Of a stretch of DNA of 41,739 nucleotides, positions 33,154-40,694 are shown piece by piece. Source of the stretch: Bacteroidota bacterium. Lineage in GTDB: Bacteria; Bacteroidota; Ignavibacteria; Ignavibacteriales; Ignavibacteriaceae. Position 1 is the first letter of the stretch. Every line of letters begins with the position of its first letter. The notes under the pieces were generated by a model, which was not told the DNA's origin, ran no database searches, and was given only the letters and a program-made list of their open reading frames with translations. The DNA lies in the NCBI GenBank assembly GCA_021813585.1, contig JAKAJV010000034.1, forward strand, positions 1-41,739, written 5' to 3'. The position numbers and the translations under genes are program-made.

Positions 33154-33837
33154 ATGGCTATAGTAAATGGCAATGTAATCGGCAACTTAAGCGGTAGATT
33201 AGGTAATCTTTCCGCAAGAACTGTTGAAGGTAAAACTATCTTAGCAGCTCGTCCTTCCAGCTTCAATGTTAATTACTGTCCTGCTGTAATGCAAGTCAGA
33301 CAGAAGTTTGCCGTTACCGGCAACCTTGCAAAAAACATCTTGTCTCTTTCCACCCTTGAAGCAATCTGGAAAACTGTAAAAGTTTCCGGTATTTCTGTGT
33401 TCAATACAATCTTCAAGAATAACTTCGGTTATTCAAGTACTGATAAGCCTACCGTGGATAATATAATTACCCCTGGTGGTTTTTCTTTGCCGGTAGATAC
33501 TGCTGCAGTCGATGCTGATAAAATAACAGCATCTCTTTTAGCATTGAACACTACATCAATCTTCGCCCCGGAAGAAGTAAACGTATCTGCAAACGCAGTA
33601 GTTTGCTATACTGATCCTACTAACCCGGATGACGCGCCTTATCAAATTTTAGCTCTTTCAAAGGAAGTAGCTAATTTTGATTTCGCTCAGCCTTACAATT
33701 TTCAGCTTGATCTTGATGTTAAGCAGAAGCTCATGGCTGCTAAATACACCAAGAGTATTTTATTCTTAATTGTTGCTTCAAAAACCGCTGATGGAAAAGT
33801 AGTCCAGTACTCTTCTACTTATCCGAAAGTCAGCTAA
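33154..33837 (+). CDS. DUF6266-like protein
   Basis: 227 residues. The N-terminus MAIVNGNVIGNLSGRLGNLSARTVEGKTILAARPSS matches the DUF6266 pattern (small residues, NGxxxGxLSGxLG, then a GKTxxxxxP strand), followed by a KFAVTGNLAKNI helix and beta-rich sequence. Function is unknown; family members occur in Bacteroidota genomes, often on mobile DNA. There is no signal peptide. The gene stands alone with GGAG before the ATG and a strong terminator after the stop, and its Ala/Val/Thr-rich composition differs from the Lys-rich neighbours, suggesting a well-expressed structural or secreted-type product. A virion-type role is only a thought. Confidence 0.65.
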   Translation: MAIVNGNVIGNLSGRLGNLSARTVEGKTILAARPSSFNVNYCPAVMQVRQKFAVTGNLAKNILSLSTLEAIWKTVKVSGISVFNTIFKNNFGYSSTDKPTVDNIITPGGFSLPVDTAAVDADKITASLLALNTTSIFAPEEVNVSANAVVCYTDPTNPDDAPYQILALSKEVANFDFAQPYNFQLDLDVKQKLMAAKYTKSILFLIVASKTADGKVVQYSSTYPKVS

Positions 33838-33866
33838 CATTAGCCTAACAAGCTAAACCTTCCAAG

Positions 33867-33892
33867 AGCCCCGTTAATCCCGGGGCTTTTTT
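33867..33892 (+). terminator. Rho-independent terminator of the DUF6266-like gene
   Basis: AGCCCCG and CGGGGCT form a 7-bp GC-rich stem around a 7-base loop, followed by TTTTTTATT. Confidence 0.88.
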
Positions 33893-33959
33893 ATTGTCAC
33901 AGTATGCGTTTCATTATCTTTCTGTCAATCCTCCGCCATATTTTCGCTCATTCCGTTTA

Positions 33960-33981
33960 CTTGACGGCTGTCGCCGTCAAG
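33960..33981. repeat. Short strong hairpin
   Basis: CTTGACGGC and GCCGTCAAG flank a TGTC loop (9-bp perfect stem) without a U-tract. The surrounding 33893-34152 has no supported gene. Confidence 0.6.
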
Positions 33982-34152
33982 CACTACATTCGCTCAATAA
34001 GGCTTTCATAAGTCATAACACTTGCGTCCTTTGAATGCAGCTATTTCCCTCCGGTCAATAACTGCTGTCTCAGTCATTACCTTTTCTTTTCAATTCTATC
34101 TAAACATATTTCCAATATTGTATGGTGCTCCTATCGTCGCACCTGTTAGGAC

Positions 34153-34416
34153 ATATATTTTGCCCGCCCAATTCAAGCTTAGTCTTATCTTAGCATTATC
34201 ATAAAACGGGCAAGGGTATATGAAACAAAGCAGCTAAAAAAGGGACAAAAGTTTTTACCAAACTCTTTCCATATTTCTTAATAGTATCCGGCAAAAACTT
34301 TCGCCCTTTTTCTTAACGCTGCTTTGCCCTTGCCTGTCTTTATCATCTTATCCTTTCCTCATCACCTTATCTAAACATTATTTCGCAAATGCAGTTAGTA
34401 GGCGGGCAAAATATAT
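34153..34416. ncRNA. Large nested stem-loop, candidate structured RNA or folded-DNA element
   Basis: A perfect 16-bp outer inverted repeat (34153-34168 ATATATTTTGCCCGCC; 34401-34416 its complement) encloses a long imperfect hairpin: 34206-34259 pairs with 34290-34337 over about 45 positions with small bulges and a 9-base insertion, leaving a 30-base loop. Blocks such as GGCAAGGG/CCCTTGCC, CAAAGCAGC/GCTGCTTTG and AAAGTTTTT/AAAAACTTT show the pairing. No coding frame explains it. It may be an RNA gene, a MITE-like insertion or a single-strand DNA structure; strand is unknown. Confidence 0.55.
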
Positions 34417-34474
34417 TTTTTTGCGGGGTATTGTCCCAAAACTAATCATCAAATAAAATGAAAGGATTACCAAC

Positions 34475-34672
34475 ATGGACGAAATAAAAAAACTCCTGGA
34501 CGAGTGCAAAAAGGCGAACTGGATTCCGCCGCACGACTGTAAAAAGAATCTCAGAATTATTTCTCAGACTCATTCTGTAAACTCACTTCACAATATTGTA
34601 ATAGCTCAAACAAAGCAATGTGAAATTTGCGGGAAGAAGTTCGAAGAATCAGACCCGGACGGCATAAAATGA
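34475..34672 (+). CDS. 65-residue protein with zinc-type cysteine motif
   Basis: An N-terminal acidic/basic helix (MDEIKKLLDECKKANW) is followed by a segment with HDC and CEICGKKFEESDP. The CxxC knuckle plus upstream His/Cys could bind one zinc ion; no known family. GAAAGGA about 10 bases before the ATG supports translation. Its stop overlaps the ATG of the SymE-like gene (ATGA at 34669-34672), so the two form a coupled pair, and the cysteine protein may be the partner of that gene product. Confidence 0.55.
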   Translation: MDEIKKLLDECKKANWIPPHDCKKNLRIISQTHSVNSLHNIVIAQTKQCEICGKKFEESDPDGIK

Positions 34673-34833
34673 AAGTGTATGAAAGCAGCCATCCGACAAA
34701 GCGGGACTATTCAAAGGTCCCGCAAATTAAAATTAAAAACTCTAAGCTGAATAATTCCGGTTTTACAATTGGGAAGGAATTCTCTGTTATATATCACCCT
34801 GGAAAAATCATTTTAGTTTTGGTTGAAAAATAA
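34669..34833 (+). CDS. SymE-like small protein (AbrB-like fold)
   Basis: 54 residues. VPQIKIKNSKLNNSGFTIGKEFSVIYHPGKIILVLVEK follows the SymE-toxin/AbrB-like pattern: a beta strand, an L-xx-aGF-xxG turn and two closing strands with a G-K-I pair. SymE-type proteins include an RNA-cleaving or DNA-condensing toxin of type I addiction modules. It starts inside the stop of the zinc-motif gene. No antisense RNA could be defined by eye, so a protein partner (the 65-residue gene) is the alternative hypothesis. It is the last gene before the right element end. Confidence 0.55.
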   Translation: MKVYESSHPTKRDYSKVPQIKIKNSKLNNSGFTIGKEFSVIYHPGKIILVLVEK

Positions 34834-34912
34834 TACCAATTAATCTATGTTTACAGTAAGCAACAACTTAAGAATAATTAACATTAAAAAAATGGATGTG
34901 CCCAAACAATTT

Positions 34913-34944
34913 TCGGTACAAAAGTCGGTACATAGTCGGTACAC
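34913..34944 (+). promoter_or_regulatory. Putative integrase arm-type sites, right end
   Basis: TCGGTACA at 34913-34920 and GTCGGTACA at 34925-34933 and 34936-34944 are tandem, 11-12 bp apart, same orientation as the copy at 13165-13173 by the integrase gene. They lie about 70-100 bp inside the right attachment repeat. Confidence 0.5.
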
Positions 34945-34976
34945 TGGCAGCGGGATTTTTAACCAGCCACAAAATA

Positions 34977-35011
34977 AAAAAGCCTCAATTCATTGTGAAT
35001 TGAAGCTTTTT
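34977..35011. terminator. Element-borne terminator behind tRNA-Val
   Basis: AAAAGC-CTCAATTC pairs with GAATTG-AAGCTTTT around a short loop, with T-runs on both strands. It replaces the chromosomal terminator (13032-13061) that insertion separated from the tRNA gene. Confidence 0.7.
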
Positions 35012-35013
35012 GA

Positions 35014-35060
35014 GTGGGGGCTGAAGGAGTCGAACCTCCGACCCTCTGCTTGTAAGGCAG
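35014..35060 (-). repeat. attR: 47-bp core shared with the left end
   Basis: Identical to 13062-13108. It runs from one base outside the tRNA-Val 3' end through the anticodon stem, so the 3' part of the functional tRNA gene is supplied by the element. Confidence 0.93.
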
Positions 35061-35089
35061 ATGCTCTAAACCAACTGAGCTAAGCCCCC
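35015..35089 (-). tRNA. tRNA-Val (anticodon TAC)
   Basis: Minus-strand cloverleaf: acceptor GGGGGCT/AGCCCCC, D-arm GCTC/GAGC, anticodon stem TCTGC/GCAGA with loop CTTACAA (anticodon TAC, reading GTA/GTG codons), T-arm GGAGG/CCTTC-type with TTCGACT loop, discriminator A. CCA is not encoded. It is the insertion target of the element. Confidence 0.95.
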
Positions 35090-35192
35090 AGGTTTTCTGC
35101 AATAGTTAAAAATTGCGCCGACAAATATTCAATTTTTTATAAATATTTCCAAACGTTTTCAAAGGTTTCCCAAAATTTATTTTATCAAGATG

Positions 35193-35265
35193 AGCGAGCG
35201 ACGGGGTTTGAACCCGCGACATTCAGCTTGGGAAGCTGACACTCTACCAACTGAGTTACGCTCGC
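35193..35265 (-). tRNA. tRNA-Gly (anticodon CCC)
   Basis: Minus-strand cloverleaf: acceptor GCGAGCG/CGCTCGC, D-arm ACTC/GAGT, anticodon stem TCAGC/GCTGA with loop TTCCCAA (anticodon CCC), T-arm GCGGG/CCCGT with TTTGAAC loop. CCA is not encoded. It lies 103 bp upstream of tRNA-Val in transcription order. Confidence 0.93.
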
Positions 35266-35270
35266 TTAAA

Positions 35271-35303
35271 AGTTCAAGTGTAAGTTCAAGTTCAAGGTTC
35301 AAG
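35271..35303. repeat. Short tandem AAGTTC-type repeats
   Basis: Four near copies of AGTTCAAG in 33 bases between tRNA-Gly and the end of the 2-oxoglutarate enzyme gene. Probably a simple slippage repeat. Confidence 0.5.
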
Positions 35304-35355
35304 AGAAAGAACTAAGTTTTTTTTTAAGTCAAATTACTTAAAATTAATTCTTTTA

Positions 35356-38300
35356 TCAATTATTAAATGCCTGTTCCACAAGTTCTTTCTGCTGCTTAGC
35401 CGACTTTTTAGCCGAGCCTACTGCAGGGCTTGCACCTTCCGGTCTGCCTGCATACCGCAGCCTTTGTCCCTCGGCTAAATCTTCCAGCAGCCGCGGTACA
35501 AGAAAATTCCAAGCGCCCATGTTTTTGGGTTCTTCCTGTACCCATATTACATTCTTTGCTTTAATATATGACGACAGAACTTCCCTTATCTTTGGTGACC
35601 GGTAAGGGTAAAGCTGTTCCAGCCTTATTATGGCAACATTGTTAATCTTGTTATCAGTCCGGTACTTTATCAAATCGTAGTATACTTTGCCGCTTGTTAG
35701 AAGAACCCTTGATACGGAATTTTTATCGGCGATATATCGATCATCAATTATTTCATTAAACATGCCGTTAATAAATTCTTCCCTTGCCGATTTAGCTTCC
35801 GGCAAACGAAGCAGACTCTTAGGAGTCATAATAACAAGAGGTTTACGTACCGCGCGTTTTATCTGCCTTCTTAACAAGTGAAAATATTGTGCGGGAGTTG
35901 TTAGGTTGCATACTTGTATATTGTCCTGGGCGCATAGGGTAAGGAATCTTTCCAGCCGTGCGCTCGAATGTTCGGGACCCTGTCCTTCGAAACCGTGGGG
36001 CAGAAGCATAACCACGCTGTTCGGCAGTTTCCATTTTTCATAAGACGCAACGATAAAGTTATCTATAATTACCTGAGCGCCGTTTGCAAAGTCTCCGAAT
36101 TGCGCTTCCCATATAACTAGAGCAAGAGGGTCTGCAGTACTGTAGCCGTACTCAAAGCCCAGAACGGCACCTTCGGAAAGCAGGCTGTCTAGTGCCTCAA
36201 TTTTGGCTTGTCCTGAAGCCATATGGTTCAAAGGCATATATTCCAGTCCGGTTGAAATATCCGTTAACGCCAGGTGCCTCTGGCTGAATGTGCCTCTCAC
36301 GCTGTCCTGCCCGCTTAATCTAACAGGCGTGCCTTCCAGCAGAAGGCTTCCGAAAGCGAGCGATTCGGCGAATGCCCAGTCAGCCTCTCCGCTGCCGTCA
36401 ATTAGGTCTAATCTTTTTTCAAGGAATTTTTTAAGCTTCGGATGGACCGAGAAATCTTTAGGCAGCCTGGTAATGCTATTAATAATTTTAGTTAATGTCT
36501 CTTCGGAAATTTCCGTATTCCTGTCCGGTGTAACCGCATCCATTTTTTCTTTCGAAACCGCCAGCGGCGCTTCCGGGCCAAATTCAATTGCTTTGCGTTT
36601 TATTTTATCGAATGCAGCGCTTAGAGATGAATTAACTTCATCGTTCATCATTTTAATTTCATCTGTCGAAAGGTTATGATGTGCAACCAGAGCATTAGAA
36701 TATATTTCTCTTACTGAGGGGTGATTTTTTATTTTATCATAAAGCAGAGGCTGGGTAAAGCCGGGCTCATCGCCTTCGTTGTGGCCGTGTCTTCTGTATC
36801 CGAATAAATCTATTACCACATCCTTTTTAAATATCTGCCTGAACTCAAAGGCAAGCTTGGTAACCCAAAGAGCCGCTTCCGGGTCGTCTCCGTTAACATG
36901 AAAGATAGGTGACTGGATCATCTTGGCAACGTCTGTAGCGTACTGGGAAGATCGGGCATCCTCCGGAGTTGTGGTAAAGCCGATCTGGTTATTAATTATT
37001 ATATGTATAGTACCTCCCGTTCTGTACCCGCTTAGCTGCGATAGGTTTAATGTTTCTGCTACTATTCCCTGGCCGGCAAATGCAGCGTCTCCGTGTATTA
37101 GAACAGACATTATCTTCCTATGTTCTTTCTGGTCTCCCAGTCTATTTTGCTTTGCTCTTACAATTCCTTCTGCAACCGGATTAACCCATTCCAGATGGCT
37201 CGGGTTAGAAGCGATTGATACGGCAATACTTTTGCCGTTGTTAGTTTTGTATCTTCCCGTAGCACCTAAATGATATTTAACATCGCCGGAGCCTTCGATA
37301 GAATTAGGGTCCTGTATATCTTCGAACTCCGAAAAGATAGACTCATACGACTTGCCGATAACATTAGCCAGAACATTCAGCCTTCCGCGGTGCGCCATGC
37401 CGAAGACAACCTCGTGTATGCCTTCTTCGTTAGCTGCGTTCAGCAGCATATCGAGTACGGGTATTACTGTTTCGGAACCTTCCAGCGAGAACCGCTTATG
37501 GCCGATAAACTTTGTATGAATAAAATGCTCGAAAGTCTCGGCTTCGATAAGCTTGTTTAAAATTCTCTTCTTTAATTGAAGATCGAACGAAGGTTTGTTC
37601 TTTACCGGCTCCATCTTGCTCTGCAGCCATATTTTTTCCGCCGGATTCTGAATATGCATGTATTCAACGCCGATTTTTTCGCAGTAGGTTTTCTGAAGGA
37701 TATCCAGTATTTGTCTAAGCGTAGCTACCTTTAAGCCGCCGAAGCCGCCGGTAATAAACTCGCGGTCAAGGTCCCACAAGGTTAGTTTATAAGTTGCGGG
37801 GTCCAGCTCTGCGTGGTATGGTGAAGGCGAGCCCAGCGGATCGAGGTCAGAGATTAAATGTCCTCTTACGCGGTACAAATTAATAAGCTGAAGTATTCTG
37901 CCCTGCTTTTCAATTTCCTCTGTATTAACATGGTTGGAAAAAGCGCCCGGCTGATAATCAGTCTTCCAGGCTAGAGGCAGCAGTGGAATTTTTAAGTCTT
38001 CAAATATCTCTTCGTAAAAGAAGTTGCTGCCCAAAAGCAGTTCATGTATTTCCTTTAAGAATAAACCAGATTCTGCGCCTTGAATTATACGATGATCGTA
38101 AGTGCTGGTAATGTTCATTACTTTGCTTATACCGAGAGTAGAAATTGTAGAAGGGGACATAGCCTGATATTCTGCAGGGTATTGTATTGCACCGGTTGCA
38201 ATAATTGTTCCCTGTCCCAGCATCAGTCGAGGAACCGACAAAACAGTGCCTATCGTACCCGGGTTTGTAAGTGTTATGGTTGTTCCTAAAAACTCGGAAG

Positions 38301-38985
38301 GATCAATCGTGCCTTTTCTGGAGCGTGCAACCAGGTCGTCATATCTTTTATAAAAGTCATCAAAGTTCATCAAGTTCGCATCCTTAATATTCGGAACTAT
38401 CAAAGAATGCGAGCCGTCTTTTCTTTCGATATCTATTGCCAGGCCTAGATTAATTGAGTTCCTTTTAATAACATTCGGCTTGGAATTTATGATCGTAAAG
38501 GCATAGTTCATTACCGGGTTAGTCATAACTGCTTTTACAATTGCCCAGGCAATAATATGGGTAAAAGAAATTTTTCCCATGTTTTTCTTCTGCAGGTAGC
38601 TGTTAATTATAGTCCTGTTTTCCTCAAGCAGCTTAACCGGAATAGTGCGTTCCGAAGTGGCGACGGGAATTGTAAGACTGTGATTCATGTTTTCCAAAAT
38701 CTTAGCCGTACTGCCGGCAATAATTTGAAGCTTGTCATTCTTATCGGGAACCGGCATGGGTATATTTTCAATTTCTGCGTAAGAATGGTTTTTGCCAGAG
38801 GCAGCAGCATTCTTGCCGTTATCATTCTTAGGTGAGGTTACCTTACCGAAAAAATTTTGCCACTGCTCTGAAAGTTTGGAAGGATCTTCTTCGAATTGTT
38901 TATGCAAATATTCTACGAACCAGGTATTAGCTCCGAATTTTTCCAGCTCTTCTCTTTGTTCTTTTGTCAAATCGCTTGCTTTCAT
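35356..38985 (-). CDS. kgd: Multifunctional 2-oxoglutarate dehydrogenase/decarboxylase with fused succinyltransferase domain (KGD type)
   Basis: 1209 residues. Short N-terminal E1-type helix (NTWFVEYLHKQFEEDPSKLSEQWQNFFG), Ala/Asn-rich linker, then an E2o catalytic domain (about 90-330) with FTHIIAWAIVKAV, LTNPGTIGTVLSVPRLM and the active-site YDHRIIQGAESG (His298). From about 350 the ThDP-dependent E1o follows, with GMAHRGRLNVLANV, GDAAFAGQG, GYRTGGTIHIIINNQIGFTT and the C-terminal VIWVQEEPKNMGAWNF. No lipoyl domain is present. This is the fused plan known from mycobacterial KGD, which works in the TCA cycle with E2/E3 partners as 2-oxoglutarate dehydrogenase. The same plan is common in Bacteroidota and Ignavibacteria. 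No operon partner lies next to it. Confidence 0.95.
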   Translation of the reverse strand: MKASDLTKEQREELEKFGANTWFVEYLHKQFEEDPSKLSEQWQNFFGKVTSPKNDNGKNAAASGKNHSYAEIENIPMPVPDKNDKLQIIAGSTAKILENMNHSLTIPVATSERTIPVKLLEENRTIINSYLQKKNMGKISFTHIIAWAIVKAVMTNPVMNYAFTIINSKPNVIKRNSINLGLAIDIERKDGSHSLIVPNIKDANLMNFDDFYKRYDDLVARSRKGTIDPSEFLGTTITLTNPGTIGTVLSVPRLMLGQGTIIATGAIQYPAEYQAMSPSTISTLGISKVMNITSTYDHRIIQGAESGLFLKEIHELLLGSNFFYEEIFEDLKIPLLPLAWKTDYQPGAFSNHVNTEEIEKQGRILQLINLYRVRGHLISDLDPLGSPSPYHAELDPATYKLTLWDLDREFITGGFGGLKVATLRQILDILQKTYCEKIGVEYMHIQNPAEKIWLQSKMEPVKNKPSFDLQLKKRILNKLIEAETFEHFIHTKFIGHKRFSLEGSETVIPVLDMLLNAANEEGIHEVVFGMAHRGRLNVLANVIGKSYESIFSEFEDIQDPNSIEGSGDVKYHLGATGRYKTNNGKSIAVSIASNPSHLEWVNPVAEGIVRAKQNRLGDQKEHRKIMSVLIHGDAAFAGQGIVAETLNLSQLSGYRTGGTIHIIINNQIGFTTTPEDARSSQYATDVAKMIQSPIFHVNGDDPEAALWVTKLAFEFRQIFKKDVVIDLFGYRRHGHNEGDEPGFTQPLLYDKIKNHPSVREIYSNALVAHHNLSTDEIKMMNDEVNSSLSAAFDKIKRKAIEFGPEAPLAVSKEKMDAVTPDRNTEISEETLTKIINSITRLPKDFSVHPKLKKFLEKRLDLIDGSGEADWAFAESLAFGSLLLEGTPVRLSGQDSVRGTFSQRHLALTDISTGLEYMPLNHMASGQAKIEALDSLLSEGAVLGFEYGYSTADPLALVIWEAQFGDFANGAQVIIDNFIVASYEKWKLPNSVVMLLPHGFEGQGPEHSSARLERFLTLCAQDNIQVCNLTTPAQYFHLLRRQIKRAVRKPLVIMTPKSLLRLPEAKSAREEFINGMFNEIIDDRYIADKNSVSRVLLTSGKVYYDLIKYRTDNKINNVAIIRLEQLYPYRSPKIREVLSSYIKAKNVIWVQEEPKNMGAWNFLVPRLLEDLAEGQRLRYAGRPEGASPAVGSAKKSAKQQKELVEQAFNN

Positions 38986-39185
38986 CTCACACTTATTAAT
39001 TTTGGGTTTTATTATCTTATTGATGATTTTTCCAATTAATTTATTTTAACAAGGACTAACAAAATACTGTAGGCCTTAATGATGTTAAAAAATTAATTCT
39101 TATATAAATTATTGCAAATGGTAATATTAAATTTAATAAAAACTAATTTACTATAGTAAATAAATTTCTATTTTTTAATTTGAAT

Positions 39186-39833
39186 ATGATGAAAAATACA
39201 GACATTTCTCAAATAAGACGCGACTATTCATTAACCGGGTTGGATGAAGCCGAAGTAGATAGAAATCCTTTTATTCAATTTTCCCGGTGGATGGAAGATG
39301 CTATTAAATCCGGAACAGTCGATCCGAGCGCAATGATTCTGGCAACTGCCGATAAGAATGCAGTTCCGTCTGTAAGAGTGGTTCTTTTAAAAGCTCAGGA
39401 TGAAGAAGGATTTGTATTCTTTACAAATTATGAAAGTAGGAAAGGGAAAGACATAAACGAGAATCCGTCTGCGTCGCTGCTTTTTTTCTGGAAGGAGTTG
39501 GAGAGGCAAATAAGAGTTTCCGGGGAAGTACGAATGATAAGCAGAAAAGATTCCGGAGAATACTTTCATTCCAGGCCTTATGAAAGTCAGTTGGCGGCAT
39601 GGGCTTCCGCGCAAAGTTCTGTAATCCCCGGCAGGGATTATCTTATGAAGGAATATGAAAACCTGAAATTGAAATATTCAGGTGCTGAAATCCCTCTTCC
39701 GCCCTTTTGGGGAGGCTTCAAACTCATCCCCGCCGTTTTTGAATTCTGGCAGGGAAGAGAGAACAGGCTGCACGACAGAATATGCTATCAAAAAGAAAAT
39801 GGCGCGTGGCGAATTTTTAGAGTGGCCCCGTAG
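39186..39833 (+). CDS. pdxH: Pyridoxamine/pyridoxine 5'-phosphate oxidase
   Basis: About 215 residues, the family's usual size. It begins RRDYSLTGLDEAEVDRNPFIQFSRWM, typical for PdxH, followed by FMN-binding SVRVVLLKAQDEEGFVFFTNYESRKGKDI, SLLFFWKELERQIRVSGEV, PLP-binding YFHSRPYESQLAAWASAQSS and the conserved C-terminus PPFWGGFKLIPAVFEFWQGRENRLHDRICY...WRIFRVAP. It oxidises PNP or PMP to pyridoxal phosphate with O2. The ATG at 39186 (or 39189) is favoured over TTG 39180; no strong ribosome site. It is divergent from the 2-oxoglutarate enzyme gene, with an AT-rich 200-bp gap. Confidence 0.95.
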   Translation: MMKNTDISQIRRDYSLTGLDEAEVDRNPFIQFSRWMEDAIKSGTVDPSAMILATADKNAVPSVRVVLLKAQDEEGFVFFTNYESRKGKDINENPSASLLFFWKELERQIRVSGEVRMISRKDSGEYFHSRPYESQLAAWASAQSSVIPGRDYLMKEYENLKLKYSGAEIPLPPFWGGFKLIPAVFEFWQGRENRLHDRICYQKENGAWRIFRVAP

Positions 39834-39866
39834 CAATTCTATTTTGGTATTATGCTTCCTTTTGCC

Positions 39867-40601
39867 TTATAGTATTGAACTAATTATAAAAGTAACCAGC
39901 ATACCGAGAATTGTCAGAGATATCAGCTTAAATGAGCTCTTGTTGCTATGCGCTTCCGGTAAAATATCGCTGGCGCCTATATAAACCAGAAAGCCGCCGA
40001 AAAATCCCAGATACAAAATAAGCAAGTGATCGGGTATGCTGAAAAGCAGTGTAAAGAACGCACCTAAGATGGGTGCCAATGCATCGCCGATTAAAAAGAA
40101 TTTTGCCTTGACCGGCGAATTTTTATGCATCAGCATTAGCGAGACTGTATTCATTCCGTCTGTAAAATCGTGAGAGATAACAGCGACAGCAACTAGTATT
40201 CCGACTGTGCTGCCGAGTTGAAAACCCATCCCGATTCCTATCCCGTCCATAAAGCTGTGACCGATTAAAGCGATTGCGGAGAGCATTCCCACTTGAGGAT
40301 GCTTATGGTCGGCGTATTCATCTTCGTGTGTATGATGGATGAGAATAGCTTTTTCCAATATATGCAGTATCATAAATCCCGCCGCAAAGGCAACCATTAC
40401 ACCGGTAGGATTTAGATTATTTTCTTTTACCTGATTAATAATCTCAGGCAGTATATCGAAACTAAAGACCCCCATTAAAACGCCTGCAGTAAAGGCCATA
40501 ATAAAGTGGATCTTATTTTTAAATTTCAGAGAAAAGATTCCGCCCGACAGCGTAGAGATAAAAGTTGCGGCGGAGAATATCCATAAATCCAAATGATCCA
40601 T
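39867..40601 (-). CDS. ZIP-family divalent metal transporter
   Basis: 244 residues with about eight membrane helices. The central ZIP signature is present: ALIGHSFMDGIGIGMGFQLG (helix 4) and VISHDFTDGMNTVSLMLM (helix 5), the His/Asp-bearing sites that form the binuclear metal centre, and a cytoplasmic His-rich loop between helices 3 and 4 (HHTHEDEYADHKH). Likely substrate is zinc, with manganese or iron possible. It lies convergent to pdxH with 33 bp between stops. Confidence 0.9.
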   Translation of the reverse strand: MDHLDLWIFSAATFISTLSGGIFSLKFKNKIHFIMAFTAGVLMGVFSFDILPEIINQVKENNLNPTGVMVAFAAGFMILHILEKAILIHHTHEDEYADHKHPQVGMLSAIALIGHSFMDGIGIGMGFQLGSTVGILVAVAVISHDFTDGMNTVSLMLMHKNSPVKAKFFLIGDALAPILGAFFTLLFSIPDHLLILYLGFFGGFLVYIGASDILPEAHSNKSSFKLISLTILGMLVTFIISSIL

Positions 40602-40694
40602 TTAAATTCCTAATTGAAAAAGAGCAATAAAATACTTTATGCTAATTAATAATTCCGGAAAAAGCTATTCAAATATAATCTGTTAAAGATAAAG

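Larger units (their letters stand above)
13062..35060. mobile_element. 22-kb integrative element in tRNA-Val(TAC)
   Basis: Bounded by an identical 47-bp direct repeat (13062-13108 and 35014-35060) that corresponds to the 3' part of tRNA-Val. The intact tRNA is at the right end, the orphan 3' fragment at the left, next to a tyrosine integrase gene that reads inward. The interior holds two recombinases, an excisionase-like HTH gene, a polymerase-like gene, a type I restriction-modification operon, Panacea-Fic, nuclease and small unknown genes. No relaxase, coupling protein, secretion ATPase, terminase or capsid gene is visible, so transfer mode is unknown; it may depend on a helper or be a satellite. 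Confidence 0.92.

Noticed and set aside
34022-34204. 60-codon ORF upstream of the nested hairpin
   Set aside because: It runs into the outer inverted repeat and shows no coding character.
34153-34416. Reading the nested hairpin as a retron msr-msd
   Set aside because: No reverse transcriptase with a (Y/F)xDD motif is in the window; the only polymerase-like gene has family-A motifs and lies 17 kb away. Kept only as a structured element of unknown kind.
34847-35083. 78-codon ORF near the right element end
   Set aside because: It crosses the arm-site array, a terminator and tRNA-Val, so it is not a gene.
36203-37273. Antisense ORFs of 116-158 codons inside the 2-oxoglutarate enzyme gene
   Set aside because: Shadow frames of a well-conserved gene with no independent support.
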